Source of the DNA: G965233625 sp965233625
Lineage (GTDB): Bacteria; Planctomycetota; Planctomycetia; Pirellulales; Pirellulaceae
Direction of reading: 5' to 3'
Assembly (NCBI GenBank): GCA_965233625.1
Contig: OZ247499.1
Location: forward strand, 6,386,001 to 6,450,000
DNA length: 64,000 nucleotides
In this document: one piece after another, positions 42,927 through 54,474 of the stretch
Layout: each line of letters begins with the position of its first letter
Position numbering within the stretch: the first letter of the stretch is position 1
Notes under the pieces: generated by a model
Told to the model about the DNA's origin: nothing
Databases searched by the model: none
Seen by the model: only the letters and a program-made list of their open reading frames with translations
Made by a program: the position numbers and the translations under genes

Positions 42927-44267
42927 TCATTGCCGCTTCTTGCGGGCCTGCTCGCGGTCGTGAAACCACTTGCGAACCATTTCGAGTGAATCCACCTGGT
43001 CCTTCGCCGGTGCGACGAAGCAGCCATCGATTACCTTTCGACTGGCGAGCGCATCGAGCGTGAACTGGACGCCGTGGCAATGGTTGCAGGTGCTGCGAAC
43101 CATCTTTTCATTGGGCCGCAGATTATCGTTCTGATTGTGCTGGACGCTGACTTTGCCGTACTTTTTAAGCCGTGGTAAGTGGCAAGTCGCGCACGAGACA
43201 CCGCTGCCAGCCTCCGCTTTTCCAGCCTGCTCATCCAGCCACAACTGGTAGTGGCGAGACTCTTTGTAAGCAAGCGAATGCTTATCGTTGTGGCAGGAAA
43301 GGCACGACTCGACCGCAGCGAAGGTAGTGTCCGTTTGATGGGGTTTATGGCAGGAGTTGCAGCTAAGCTCCTGATGAGCCGCACTGGACTTCATCGGTTG
43401 GCGGGCCATGCCGGGCTTCATCGGAGACAGGTCAACAGCTAGCCGCATGCCGTGATGCCCAGCCAGGAACCCTTCCTGTTCTGCTTCATGGCAGTTGCCA
43501 CATACCGAAAGCGGCACCGTGTCGGTCCACTTGTCAGCTTCTGCTTTGTCTTTTTGTTGCGTATGGCAGCCGGTGCAGTTCACGCCGGCGCGGGCGTGGG
43601 CCGACGCTGCCCAGTCGTGCTGTATTTTCTTGTCGACGGACACATCCGCTGGACAGTCGTGTTCAGCGGCTGTGAGTGATTTGTCTGAGAGTTCGGCAAT
43701 GGCGGTACGGAGCGGTACGCGCGGTTCGGCGAGCACATCTGGCTCGTCCAAGTGGTCGAACAGGAATTTCTCGTGCAACGCGGAGTTGTCATGATAGTTA
43801 TGGCAGCCTGCAGTCGCGCAGGAACGAAATGAGAAACCGGCATGGCTTGGTCTTTGCTCCAGAGTCTCCTGATGACAGCGCCAGCAATAATCAAGCGGCA
43901 GCGAGACACCCATCTCACCTGTCTGACGCGGCGAATGTTCGCGGTGACACGTCAGGCAGTCTTGCGCATCAAGCAGTGCAAGACGCCCGGCGTTTGAAGG
44001 GTCATTGAACTTTTTGGCGGGATGTGTGTCGCCATCCAGATCGGCGGCGTGACAGTCGTTGCACGCGTTTTTCGTAACGCCCATGTCGGGTGTGTGGCAA
44101 GCGTTGCATTTCAGTTCAATCTGATAGTGACCATGCGTTGTCTTACCTGGCAGAAACCGCTTCCGCTGGGTCGACTCCGGGCTGGTCATGACAATGCCCA
44201 GCCAGCCTGCCGCGACCGAGGTTATCAGCCCCCAGGCGACCCACATTTTTAGATGCGGAATTGACAA
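42927..44267 (-). CDS. Membrane-anchored multiheme cytochrome c (11 putative heme sites)
   Basis: A 446-residue protein. The start is TTG at 44267 with AAGGAG nine bases upstream; an ATG at 44246 is too far from it. One N-terminal membrane anchor (MWVAWGLITSVAAGWLGIVM, 8-27) leaves the rest in the periplasm. Ten C-x2-C-H sites lie at 54, 69, 104, 128, 231, 256, 303, 322, 359 and 394, and one C-x4-C-H site at 150-156. Many other His residues (e.g. HHG at 271, HREH at 108) could be distal ligands. No CxxCK is present, so it is not NrfA. It begins 13 bases after the flavoprotein-cytochrome b gene, and the RBS overlaps that gene's stop. Its enzyme class is not recognised. Confidence 0.88.
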   Translation of the reverse strand: MSIPHLKMWVAWGLITSVAAGWLGIVMTSPESTQRKRFLPGKTTHGHYQIELKCNACHTPDMGVTKNACNDCHAADLDGDTHPAKKFNDPSNAGRLALLDAQDCLTCHREHSPRQTGEMGVSLPLDYCWRCHQETLEQRPSHAGFSFRSCATAGCHNYHDNSALHEKFLFDHLDEPDVLAEPRVPLRTAIAELSDKSLTAAEHDCPADVSVDKKIQHDWAASAHARAGVNCTGCHTQQKDKAEADKWTDTVPLSVCGNCHEAEQEGFLAGHHGMRLAVDLSPMKPGMARQPMKSSAAHQELSCNSCHKPHQTDTTFAAVESCLSCHNDKHSLAYKESRHYQLWLDEQAGKAEAGSGVSCATCHLPRLKKYGKVSVQHNQNDNLRPNEKMVRSTCNHCHGVQFTLDALASRKVIDGCFVAPAKDQVDSLEMVRKWFHDREQARKKRQ

Positions 44268-44280
44268 CGTACACAGCTCC

Positions 44281-46335
44281 TTAGAAGTAATAAAACGCTG
44301 CCACGTGGTACGCGATCAGCACGGGTATTGGCCAGAAAAGGAGGATGTGCAGGTAGGCCAGCCGCGGACGCCACGTGCGGATAAGCATTGCCAGCGTCCC
44401 GGAAGTGCGATGTTCAATCGCGGCTGCCACGCCCGTTATCGCACCCGCCAAGTTGAGCGCAATAAACGACAAAGCCAGGAGCAGATTCAGATTGCTTCCA
44501 AGACTCAGCCCGGTGTGCGCCAGCATGCCGGCGATTGCCAGCGTACCGATAATCGCGTGCGCCGCACGCCAAGTGGCGTAACTGACGGAAGCCAACAGAT
44601 TGAATCGCTTCCGCAAGGATAAAGTGACGGCAGCCACTGACACGCCAAGCAGCGTGTAGCCGGTTATCTGCCGGGCGATGGTGTTGCGCCAGATCAGATC
44701 CACGCTACGCCACGCATCCTGCATGGACGAAGCGAACGGAACCGGTGGAGCGAGCACGGCGACAATCAGCAACGCCACCGCGACGATGGAAGCCACCAGC
44801 AGCGGGCGCCACATCCGCGGCGCCGGTGTGTTTGCAGCTCCGAGCATACTGTTGACCAGCGAAGTGCAAGAGCCGCAAACCGTCGAGGCGCGTGTGGCGG
44901 TTTGAATCGATTCCAGCGTCTGGCAACCGCCGGCAATCGCACACGACAGCTGGCCGCGGGTTACGCCGGTGCAGCTGCAGATGATGGACTTTTCCGGCCA
45001 CGCGGTGACAGGAGTCGCCACATCTTCACGCCAGAGGCGGCCGGTATTTTCGAACCGCCGTTGATTCCACCGCCAGATCCGCCAGCCGGATTCAATGGCT
45101 TCGCGGACAATCTCGATTTCCGGCCAGGGGCCGACGCCCATCGCGCCTGCGATGCGGTTCCTCCGCAATAGGATTTTACGGTACGCGCCGTCAACGCTGG
45201 TGGAAATCACATTGACGCCGGATACTTCGCCAAGCGGCTCGCCAAGCGTAACAACATCGACATCCATGAGCTTCAGCCGTGCGGACTGGTCGCCTTCGAG
45301 AAACTCATCATCAAGCCCGGCGAAATTCGCGGCGAGTACTTCAGCCATCTGAAATGCTGGACCCGCCAGGCCATAGATCTTGTCGCGATGGGCCGCGCAT
45401 TCTCCCAACGCACGGATTGCAGGATCCGAGGTCCGCAGCCGCGTATCGACAGCGATGCCGCCCCGCTCACCCAGCGTGAGTTCGCAAGACCTGGCCAGCT
45501 CGTCGCGGGGACGGATGCCGGCAGAGACAACAACCATGTCAACGGTCATCAGATGTTCGTCACCCGTGTACAGCGCTAATCGTCCAGGCTGACGCTGCCC
45601 ATCGGTTTTGTCGCCATCGCCGTGCGGCGGGTTGACGTTTTCGATGCGGCTTACACGCACCTGAGTGTGGACGTGCACGCCCAATTCTTCGATAGTTCGC
45701 TGAAGGAGAAGCCCACCTTCGGGGTCAAGCTGGCGGGGCATCAATGTGGGAGCGACCTCAAGGACATGAGGTTCCAGCTCCAGGTTCTGCAACGCTTCGG
45801 CTGCCTCCAGTCCCAGGAAACCGCCACCGAGTACGGCCGCCGTTTTCGCTTGCTTGCTGTAGTTGCGAATCGCCTCTAGGTCTTCGATTGTTCGGTAAAC
45901 GAACACCCCTGGTAGGCTCGCCCCTTCGAATGGCGGGACGAACGGACGCGAACCGGTCGCCATTACGAGATAGTCATACGGCAAACGCAGGCCACCGCGT
46001 GTGACAACATATTTAGAGCCACGATCAATTTGTTCGACGGGATCGCCCGTGAGCAAATGGAGGCTGTTCCTGATGTACCACTCGCGCGGCGAGAGCAGCA
46101 GTTCGTCAACCGTTGTCCCGGACAGGTATTTCGTAAGATTCACACGGTCATAAGCGGGCCTCGGCTCCTCGCCGATCACAATCACCCGGAATTGACCGCG
46201 GGCTGCTTCGTGCCGGCAGAGCCGTTCACAGAATGCGTGGCCTGCCATTCCGTTGCCAACCACCACAATGGTCTCGCGCGGTGGGGCAGACGCAGACAGG
46301 CGTTTCGCTGCTGGAGATTCCTTGACCACTGACAT
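44281..46335 (-). CDS. NirB-type FAD/[2Fe-2S] oxidoreductase fused to a di-heme-b membrane domain
   Basis: A 684-residue fusion. Residues 22-435 are the FAD/NAD(P)H part: GNGMAGH (27-33) for FAD and LGGGFLGLEAAE (169-180) for NAD(P)H. A BFD-type [2Fe-2S] domain follows with Cys453, Cys455, Cys487 and Cys490. Up to this point it parallels the N-terminus of the neighbouring NirB. The siroheme part is missing; in its place are five membrane helices (about 509-682). His593/His607 and His663/His677 are two H-x13-H pairs in separate helices, the ligand pattern of two stacked b hemes. It could move electrons from cytoplasmic NAD(P)H across the membrane. The multiheme gene begins 13 bases later. Confidence 0.9.
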   Translation of the reverse strand: MSVVKESPAAKRLSASAPPRETIVVVGNGMAGHAFCERLCRHEAARGQFRVIVIGEEPRPAYDRVNLTKYLSGTTVDELLLSPREWYIRNSLHLLTGDPVEQIDRGSKYVVTRGGLRLPYDYLVMATGSRPFVPPFEGASLPGVFVYRTIEDLEAIRNYSKQAKTAAVLGGGFLGLEAAEALQNLELEPHVLEVAPTLMPRQLDPEGGLLLQRTIEELGVHVHTQVRVSRIENVNPPHGDGDKTDGQRQPGRLALYTGDEHLMTVDMVVVSAGIRPRDELARSCELTLGERGGIAVDTRLRTSDPAIRALGECAAHRDKIYGLAGPAFQMAEVLAANFAGLDDEFLEGDQSARLKLMDVDVVTLGEPLGEVSGVNVISTSVDGAYRKILLRRNRIAGAMGVGPWPEIEIVREAIESGWRIWRWNQRRFENTGRLWREDVATPVTAWPEKSIICSCTGVTRGQLSCAIAGGCQTLESIQTATRASTVCGSCTSLVNSMLGAANTPAPRMWRPLLVASIVAVALLIVAVLAPPVPFASSMQDAWRSVDLIWRNTIARQITGYTLLGVSVAAVTLSLRKRFNLLASVSYATWRAAHAIIGTLAIAGMLAHTGLSLGSNLNLLLALSFIALNLAGAITGVAAAIEHRTSGTLAMLIRTWRPRLAYLHILLFWPIPVLIAYHVAAFYYF

Positions 46336-46606
46336 CTAAGTGTCCGTAAACGGGAGAAAACACTTAGTCAGAGGAATTGCGAAAACCGTACCACGCATCG
46401 TGGATACTGCTGGTAACCGTGGAAGACAACACGGTTTTTCATGGGGGAATTCCCTAAAGCGTGATGTTCCACGAACGAGTTGTCACGCTTCAAGATCTGG
46501 CTGCCAATGTAGTTGGCAGTCGCTGCGCAACCATTGAGCGCGCGAACGCATCGGATGCCGCCAGCCGCCGCGCGAAGAATCGCGGCGGCGGGCAATGGTC
46601 AGAGAA

Positions 46607-49600
46607 CTACACGGTGCAGGCTGTTGTGCAGCTGGAGTTGATCTGATGCAACCGGGTCGCCAGTAGGGCGTCGAGTTGTGTGGCGGGCGGAAGTTCTACA
46701 AACACTTCATCGCCCTCGACTTTTACAGGGAATACTTTCAACGCGTATTCCTCACCAGACAGACACTCGCCCGTCTTGAGCGAGAAGGGCTTCTTGTGCA
46801 GGGGGCAGGAAATCTTCGGCTCGCCTGCCTGATCACCGCAAATTCCGCGGGAGAGTACGAAGGCGTTTTTGTGCGGGCACATGTTCTGAGTGGCGTACCA
46901 CGATTCGCCCAGGTTAAAGACCGCAATCTGCGACTCGCCGTGCTTCACCGCGGCGCCACCGTGCAGCGGGAAGTCGGCGACGGTTCCCACCCGGACCCAC
47001 TCTGGACCAGGTTTAGGCGGCCGCCCGTTTGCCTGACCATTGGTTGCACCGTTGCCATTAGCCTCTGCGTTGTGACTAGCACCGTTTCTGGAGGCGCCGT
47101 TTGCAGCGACGTCGCCGGAGCCGATCTGATAGAGAGGCTCGCCATCGCGCGGCCAATCTGCAGGGCGTCGCTGACCGCGTTCGTCCACAAATTCAATGGA
47201 AGGCTCTGTCTCGTCGGTGTTTACAAACTGCCGGAAGAGCTTCCGTTTTTCAGGATCTTCAACAGCATCTTTCCACTCGCAGCGGTAGGTGTCGACTAGG
47301 TGTTGCATCCGCTGTTCGAATTCTTCGCACAGGCCCAGCCGGTCGTCGATCACCACACCCTTGAGATGCTCTAAACCGCCTTCGATCCCTTCGAGCCAGA
47401 CGGACGTCCGCGTGAGTTTGTCAGCTGTGTAGATGTAATACATCAGGAAACGGTCGACGTACTTGATCGCCGTTTCCTCATCGATTGCCGAAGCAAGCAG
47501 GTCGGCATGCCGCGGCCGCGTGCCGCCATTGCCGCACACATACAGGTTGTAGCCATCTTCCACCGCAATCAGCCCGACATCCTTACTTTGGGCCTCAGCA
47601 CATTCGCGGGTGCAGCCGGAAACGGCGAACTTCAGCTTGTGCGGAGAACGGATACCGCGATACCGCTCTTCCACGCGGATCGCAAACTTCACCGAGTCCT
47701 GCACGCCGTAACGGCACCAGGTGGTTCCGACGCAGCTTTTAACCGTACGAACCGATTTGCCGTACGCGTGACCGCTTTCGAACCCGGCTGCAACTAGCTC
47801 GCCCCAGATCTCTGGCAACTGATGCAACTGTGCGCCGAATAGGTCCACGCGCTGACCGCCCGTGATTTTGGTGTACAGGCCATACTTCTTGGCGACTTGT
47901 CCCAGCACGATCAGTTTATCGGGAGTGATCTCGCCGCCCGGAACCCGCGGCACCACACTGTACAGGCCGCCACGCTGCATGTTCGCCAGGAAACGGTCGT
48001 TTGTGTCCTGCAGCACCAGGTGGCCATTGGATTGGATGTTTTCATTCCAGAGCGAAGCCAGGATGGAGGCCACAGCCGGTTTGCAGATCTCGCAGCCAGA
48101 GCCGCTGCCATGCGACTCAAGAACTTCTGCAAAGGTGTGCAGCTCCTGAATTCGCACAATGTCGAACAGTTCCTGTCGCGTATACAGAAAGTGCTCGCAC
48201 AGATGGTTGTTAACTGCGACGCCGGCTTTCTCCATTTCTTCTTTGAAGATGCTGGTCACCAGAGGCATACAGCCGCCGCAGCCTGAGCCGGCTTTGGTGC
48301 AGGATTTCACCTCTGCCGCGCTGGTCAATCCTTCTTCGGCAATCGCTTTGGCAATGTCGCCGCGGGTCACTCCATTGCATGAGCAAACTTGCGTATCGTC
48401 GCTCATCGGCAGCGCGGCTGCTCCATCGCCTCCTGCAGAGATAAGTTCGCCAGGCGAGCATGGCAGCGGATCACCGGTCCGGGCCAGGCTAGAGAGGGTG
48501 GCGTACTCGCTTGCGTCGCCGACCAGAATACCGCCGATCAGTTGCTCGCCGCCCGGCGTGAAGAACAGTTTTTTGTACACGCCGTCGAATGGATCGTCGA
48601 AAACCAGCGAGCGGGAATCGTCCGCCGACGGAGCGTTGTCACCGAAACTGGCAACGTCTACGCCCATCAGCTTGAGTTTGGTCGACATATCGGCGCCGGC
48701 GAATTCCTGCACGGTTCCCGTCAGACGTTTGGCCACGATGTCAGCCATTTCGTAACCAGGCGCCACTAGGCCATAGACCATGCCGCCATGACAGGCAACT
48801 TCACCTATCGCGTAGATATCGGGATCGGATGTCTGAAGCTGGCTGTTAATCAGAACCCCGCCGCGTTCGCCCACTTCAATACCCGCCTCCCGCGCCAGTT
48901 CGTCGCGGGGGCGAATGCCTGCTGAGACAATGATCATATCGACGTCCAGCTTGCTGCCATCTTTGAACACCATGCCCGTCACGCAGCCATCGCCGGTGAT
49001 TTCGGACGTGGCCTTGTTCAGATGGACTTGCACACCCAGGTCTTCAATCTTGCTTACAAGCACTGCGGAACCGGCGTCGTCCACCTGACGCGGCATCAGC
49101 CGGGGGGCGAACTCCACCACATGCGTTTCCAGTCCCAGGTCATAGGCGGCTTTGGCGGCTTCAAGCCCTAACAGACCGCCGCCGATCACCGCACACCGCT
49201 TCACCTTTTTGCCGTAGTTGATGATCTTCTCCAGATCTTCGATCGTGCGGTACACGAATACGCCTGGATTCTGCACACCCGGCACAGGTGGGACAAACGG
49301 ATAAGAACCCGTCGCGAGCACCACATAATCGTACGATGATGTGCGGCCAGCGTCGGAGGTGACCGTACGGCGCTCGCGGTCGATGGCCGTCGCGCGGTCG
49401 CCGATGTGCAGTTGAATGTTCTGTTCTTCGTACCAGTCCAGCCGCGCGATCATCAACTGGTGGGCGTCGCGGTGTGCGAAGAACGACGTCAGCCCCACGC
49501 GGTCATAGGCAGCGCGCGGTTCTTCGCAGAAGGTCGTAATCTCGTACTGCCCCTCCGAATCGTACTCGACCAGTTTTTCGATAAAACGATGGCCTACCAT

Positions 49601-49648
49601 GCCGTTGCCAATGACGACGACTTGCTTCTTTTCAGATTTCGATGACAT
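46607..49648 (-). CDS. nirB: Nitrite reductase NirB fused to NirD (NirBD)
   Basis: A 1013-residue protein from the ATG at 49648 (AAAGGGA five bases upstream; a longer frame to 49678 overlaps nasA). FAD and NAD(P)H sites GNGMVGH and IGGGLLGLEAA lead to two BFD-type [2Fe-2S] regions (Cys422/424/457/460, then Cys519/522). Siroheme/[4Fe-4S] cysteines are 639, 645, 679 and 683 (CVGTTWC, CTREC). A low-complexity Asn/Gly/Ala linker (about 847-877) joins a Rieske domain with C-x-H (924/926) and C-x2-H (948/951), the NirD part, which is usually a separate protein. It reduces nitrite to ammonium in the cytoplasm. nasA ends 10 bases upstream. Confidence 0.95.
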   Translation of the reverse strand: MSSKSEKKQVVVIGNGMVGHRFIEKLVEYDSEGQYEITTFCEEPRAAYDRVGLTSFFAHRDAHQLMIARLDWYEEQNIQLHIGDRATAIDRERRTVTSDAGRTSSYDYVVLATGSYPFVPPVPGVQNPGVFVYRTIEDLEKIINYGKKVKRCAVIGGGLLGLEAAKAAYDLGLETHVVEFAPRLMPRQVDDAGSAVLVSKIEDLGVQVHLNKATSEITGDGCVTGMVFKDGSKLDVDMIIVSAGIRPRDELAREAGIEVGERGGVLINSQLQTSDPDIYAIGEVACHGGMVYGLVAPGYEMADIVAKRLTGTVQEFAGADMSTKLKLMGVDVASFGDNAPSADDSRSLVFDDPFDGVYKKLFFTPGGEQLIGGILVGDASEYATLSSLARTGDPLPCSPGELISAGGDGAAALPMSDDTQVCSCNGVTRGDIAKAIAEEGLTSAAEVKSCTKAGSGCGGCMPLVTSIFKEEMEKAGVAVNNHLCEHFLYTRQELFDIVRIQELHTFAEVLESHGSGSGCEICKPAVASILASLWNENIQSNGHLVLQDTNDRFLANMQRGGLYSVVPRVPGGEITPDKLIVLGQVAKKYGLYTKITGGQRVDLFGAQLHQLPEIWGELVAAGFESGHAYGKSVRTVKSCVGTTWCRYGVQDSVKFAIRVEERYRGIRSPHKLKFAVSGCTRECAEAQSKDVGLIAVEDGYNLYVCGNGGTRPRHADLLASAIDEETAIKYVDRFLMYYIYTADKLTRTSVWLEGIEGGLEHLKGVVIDDRLGLCEEFEQRMQHLVDTYRCEWKDAVEDPEKRKLFRQFVNTDETEPSIEFVDERGQRRPADWPRDGEPLYQIGSGDVAANGASRNGASHNAEANGNGATNGQANGRPPKPGPEWVRVGTVADFPLHGGAAVKHGESQIAVFNLGESWYATQNMCPHKNAFVLSRGICGDQAGEPKISCPLHKKPFSLKTGECLSGEEYALKVFPVKVEGDEVFVELPPATQLDALLATRLHQINSSCTTACTV

Positions 49649-49658
49649 GCGTATCCCT

Positions 49659-51874
<2,216 letters not shown>

Positions 51875-51878
<4 letters not shown>

Positions 51879-53527
51879 GACCCAGCACCTCCTGGCATGG
51901 CAGGCGCGACAACAGCGGCAAAGAACAACATGCGTTCAAGCAGTTCGCCGACGAACATAAGACAGAAGGCGACCGTTGCTAAAACACCAACGGCGACGGC
52001 CATCGTCGAGCCAATGTCACCGCCGACGGACGCCAGCAGTACTGCCGGCAGAACTAGCCCTCCCGCGGCTCCCGTCAGCAACCGCAGGCTAAAGCTTGTC
52101 CGCAGCGGTCCTATCAGCAGCAACGCTGTGCGTTTAAGTGGAGTGAAACCGGCGTCGGATAACGCCCGGAATATGCTGCATTCGACCAGCAGTTTCGCAA
52201 CCGTAGCGACCATAATGCCGACGCACAACCAGCGCGCTGTTGCGGTCCTATCGCCAGCAAAGACCACAAACAATAGCAGCAGCCCGCAACCCAGGATGGC
52301 TCCGGTAAGCAGGAATTTCGCCAACGTCTGCGGCAGGCTCCAGTACGGTCGGCGGGTGTCCGCGTAGATCATCATCGAGCAGAACACGGCCACCACGCCG
52401 GTTACCGTGGCTGCACTTAACATGCACTCGACAACAAAGGCGGGAACCGTGACGCCCAGCCACGGCATGGCGGCGGCGCCGGCGGCGGCACTGATACAGC
52501 CCGCGAAAATATTGAATGCGAGGATCTCGCGGCTGAGCCACGATCTTCGCAGGCCCAGCATCGCACGAAACGCATACATCGGCCGACCCAGGTGGAGAAT
52601 CGCGCCGCCCAGACCCGCCATTCCCAACGCCAGCGCCGTCAGCAACCTCAAGGTGGATGGAGGTTGACCGGTAAACAGGTGAATCAGCTGTTCGCAAGCA
52701 AACGCGCCCGCCGATAGCTGCGTGAGCACAAGCATCCATACAAGCGCTCCATGCGCGTGCTGCGGACGTAGGACATGGGCGTCAGCGGCCGATAGGTCCG
52801 CCGGCAGATTGCGGGATGTGTGATAAGCAGTCGTCGGAACGGTGTACCCAGGCGAGGGCGCCGCTGGCAGGAAGCGGTCGGCAGCGGCATCCGCGAGAAC
52901 GTCGCTCTGATCCACAATCTTGATGCGGATCGCTTCAGCCGGGCAGGCCTGCACGCAGGCGGGCGCCTCTCCTTCTGCGAGCCGGCCCGTACACATATCG
53001 CACTTACGGACGATCCCTTTTTCGTGGCTGTAGACGGGCACATCGTACGGACATTTGAAGATGCAGTACTGGCACCCGATGCACTGATCGTCGAGATGTC
53101 GCACGATGCCCGTGAGCGGATCTTTCTCATAGGCGTTCACCGGGCAACCGTGCGCGCACGCCGGTTCAACACAGTGGTGACAGGCCGTGGTGATGTGTTG
53201 CATTAAAGGGGACGAGTCGCTGCCGCCGTGCAGCAGACCAACTTTCCGCCACGCTTCGTCCGGCTCCAGCCCATTCAGATTGTGGCAGGCGGCGACACAC
53301 GCTTTGCAGCCGCTGCAATCGTCCAGGTTCACCTCAAATGCAAATTGCTGTCCCGGTCCAGGCGGAGTCGCAGGCATCAGGCGACTATACTGCGGCTCGG
53401 CCAGCGGTTTCGACGCGCCGGCGTGCTGCTGCGCGAAAACCTCCACCGCCGTCAGTTGCTGCTGCTCTTCAAGCAACATGTCAACGATGCTGAACGGAAC
53501 GGTTTGTTGGGACACAGTAGTAGACAC
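51875..53527 (-). CDS. DmsB-DmsC fusion: four-[4Fe-4S] ferredoxin plus membrane anchor
   Basis: A 550-residue protein. The first half is DmsB-like: Cys at 71, 74, 77, 81; 116, 119, 124, 128; 149, 152, 155, 159; and 176, 179, 191, 195, enough for four [4Fe-4S] clusters. From about 260 there are eight or nine membrane helices matching DmsC (NrfD-like) quinol-binding anchors (HLGRPMYAFRAMLGLRRSWLSRE is the typical loop). No signal is present, so the iron-sulfur part faces the cytoplasm. It overlaps nasA and should pass electrons from quinol to it. In known cases DmsB and DmsC are two proteins. The start is GTG (53527). Confidence 0.88.
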
Positions 53528-53570
53528 GAGAGGGAATCAGTTAGGGCTAAAAGGTACTCTGCTGTTTTGG

Positions 53571-54455
53571 TTAGCTAGTCAGCGTGACGATGGCTTCGAC
53601 CTCATGGCCGGAAAATACGGGCACGGCGAGTGACCACCCTTCGCGGCCGCGGTCGTCGATCATCGGCATCCGTTCTTCCGAAACTCGCATCACCAGCGGA
53701 CGGCACCCGTTATCGTCAGATTCACCAGTCGCGCCGTTCTTAGAGCAGGCATCCAGCTTGAAGCCGCCCGCGGGATCAAGCGTCCAGGACTCGAACCGCT
53801 GAACAACGGGCGACTTGCTGGAAGATAGAATCACCACCACAGAATCGAGCACGCGGGCGCCACGCATGATGGGAATGCCGACGGCTGTATCCAGCCCCTC
53901 AGCCCCTGTGCCCGAAGCCCGGCTGAAGCCGTTTTCTGCAGTGAGACCGTTAGCGATGCGCGGAATGCCATCTTCCCAGACGAGGCCGGGAAGACTTGCG
54001 CCGCGGGGAAATTTCACATGCTTGCTGAACTGACTGAAACGCTGCAGGTTTGCATAGAATTCCGCCGACAACCCTAGTTCATCCCGGTTGTCGCGGCTCC
54101 ACACTTCGAACGCTGCCTCTGCTCCGCCTGAATCGTCGCAGATAAGCATCACCACCGCGCGGACATGGTCGCCTTCAACCACAGGCAGAGCCAGTAGCGA
54201 CGTTACGCCGGCCTGGCGGGCCGCGTCGACGCGTGCAAAGTGCGACTGGAATACGTCTGGCACGATGACCGGCGAGCGAGTTTCCCAGACCTTACCGGGA
54301 ACCCCCTCACCCATGCCGAACGACCATTCGTGGCTTGCGTGCGAGAACTCTTCGTGCCGTCCGTAGCTGGCGGTGCTCAGCAGCAGTTTCTCGCCAGCCT
54401 CGTCGGGCGTCCAGACTTCGACGATCTGGATCAGGCTGTTTCCGGGATTAGTCAA
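53571..54455 (-). CDS. Tandem GAF-domain protein of the nitrate cluster
   Basis: A 294-residue cytoplasmic protein with no output domain. Two GAF-like halves can be seen. The first has EVWTPDEAGEKLLL, WSFGMGEGVPGKVWETRSPVIV and LLALPVVEGDHVRAVVMLIC. The second has VKFPRGASLPGLVWEDGIPRI and AVGIPIMRGARVLDSVVVILSS. The G-x-P-G-x-V/L-W motif occurs in each. GAF domains bind small ligands; nitrate or nitrite is a natural guess from context but is not shown. The start is TTG (54455), since the only nearby ATG leads to a stop. It lies between nrtD-like and DmsBC-like genes. Confidence 0.72.
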   Translation of the reverse strand: MTNPGNSLIQIVEVWTPDEAGEKLLLSTASYGRHEEFSHASHEWSFGMGEGVPGKVWETRSPVIVPDVFQSHFARVDAARQAGVTSLLALPVVEGDHVRAVVMLICDDSGGAEAAFEVWSRDNRDELGLSAEFYANLQRFSQFSKHVKFPRGASLPGLVWEDGIPRIANGLTAENGFSRASGTGAEGLDTAVGIPIMRGARVLDSVVVILSSSKSPVVQRFESWTLDPAGGFKLDACSKNGATGESDDNGCRPLVMRVSEERMPMIDDRGREGWSLAVPVFSGHEVEAIVTLTS

Positions 54456-54474
54456 TGTGCATTCTCAACGGGTA

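Noticed and set aside
42927..44267. Identification of the multiheme protein as NrfA nitrite reductase
   Set aside because: There is no CxxCK site, and 11 putative hemes exceed the NrfA count of five.
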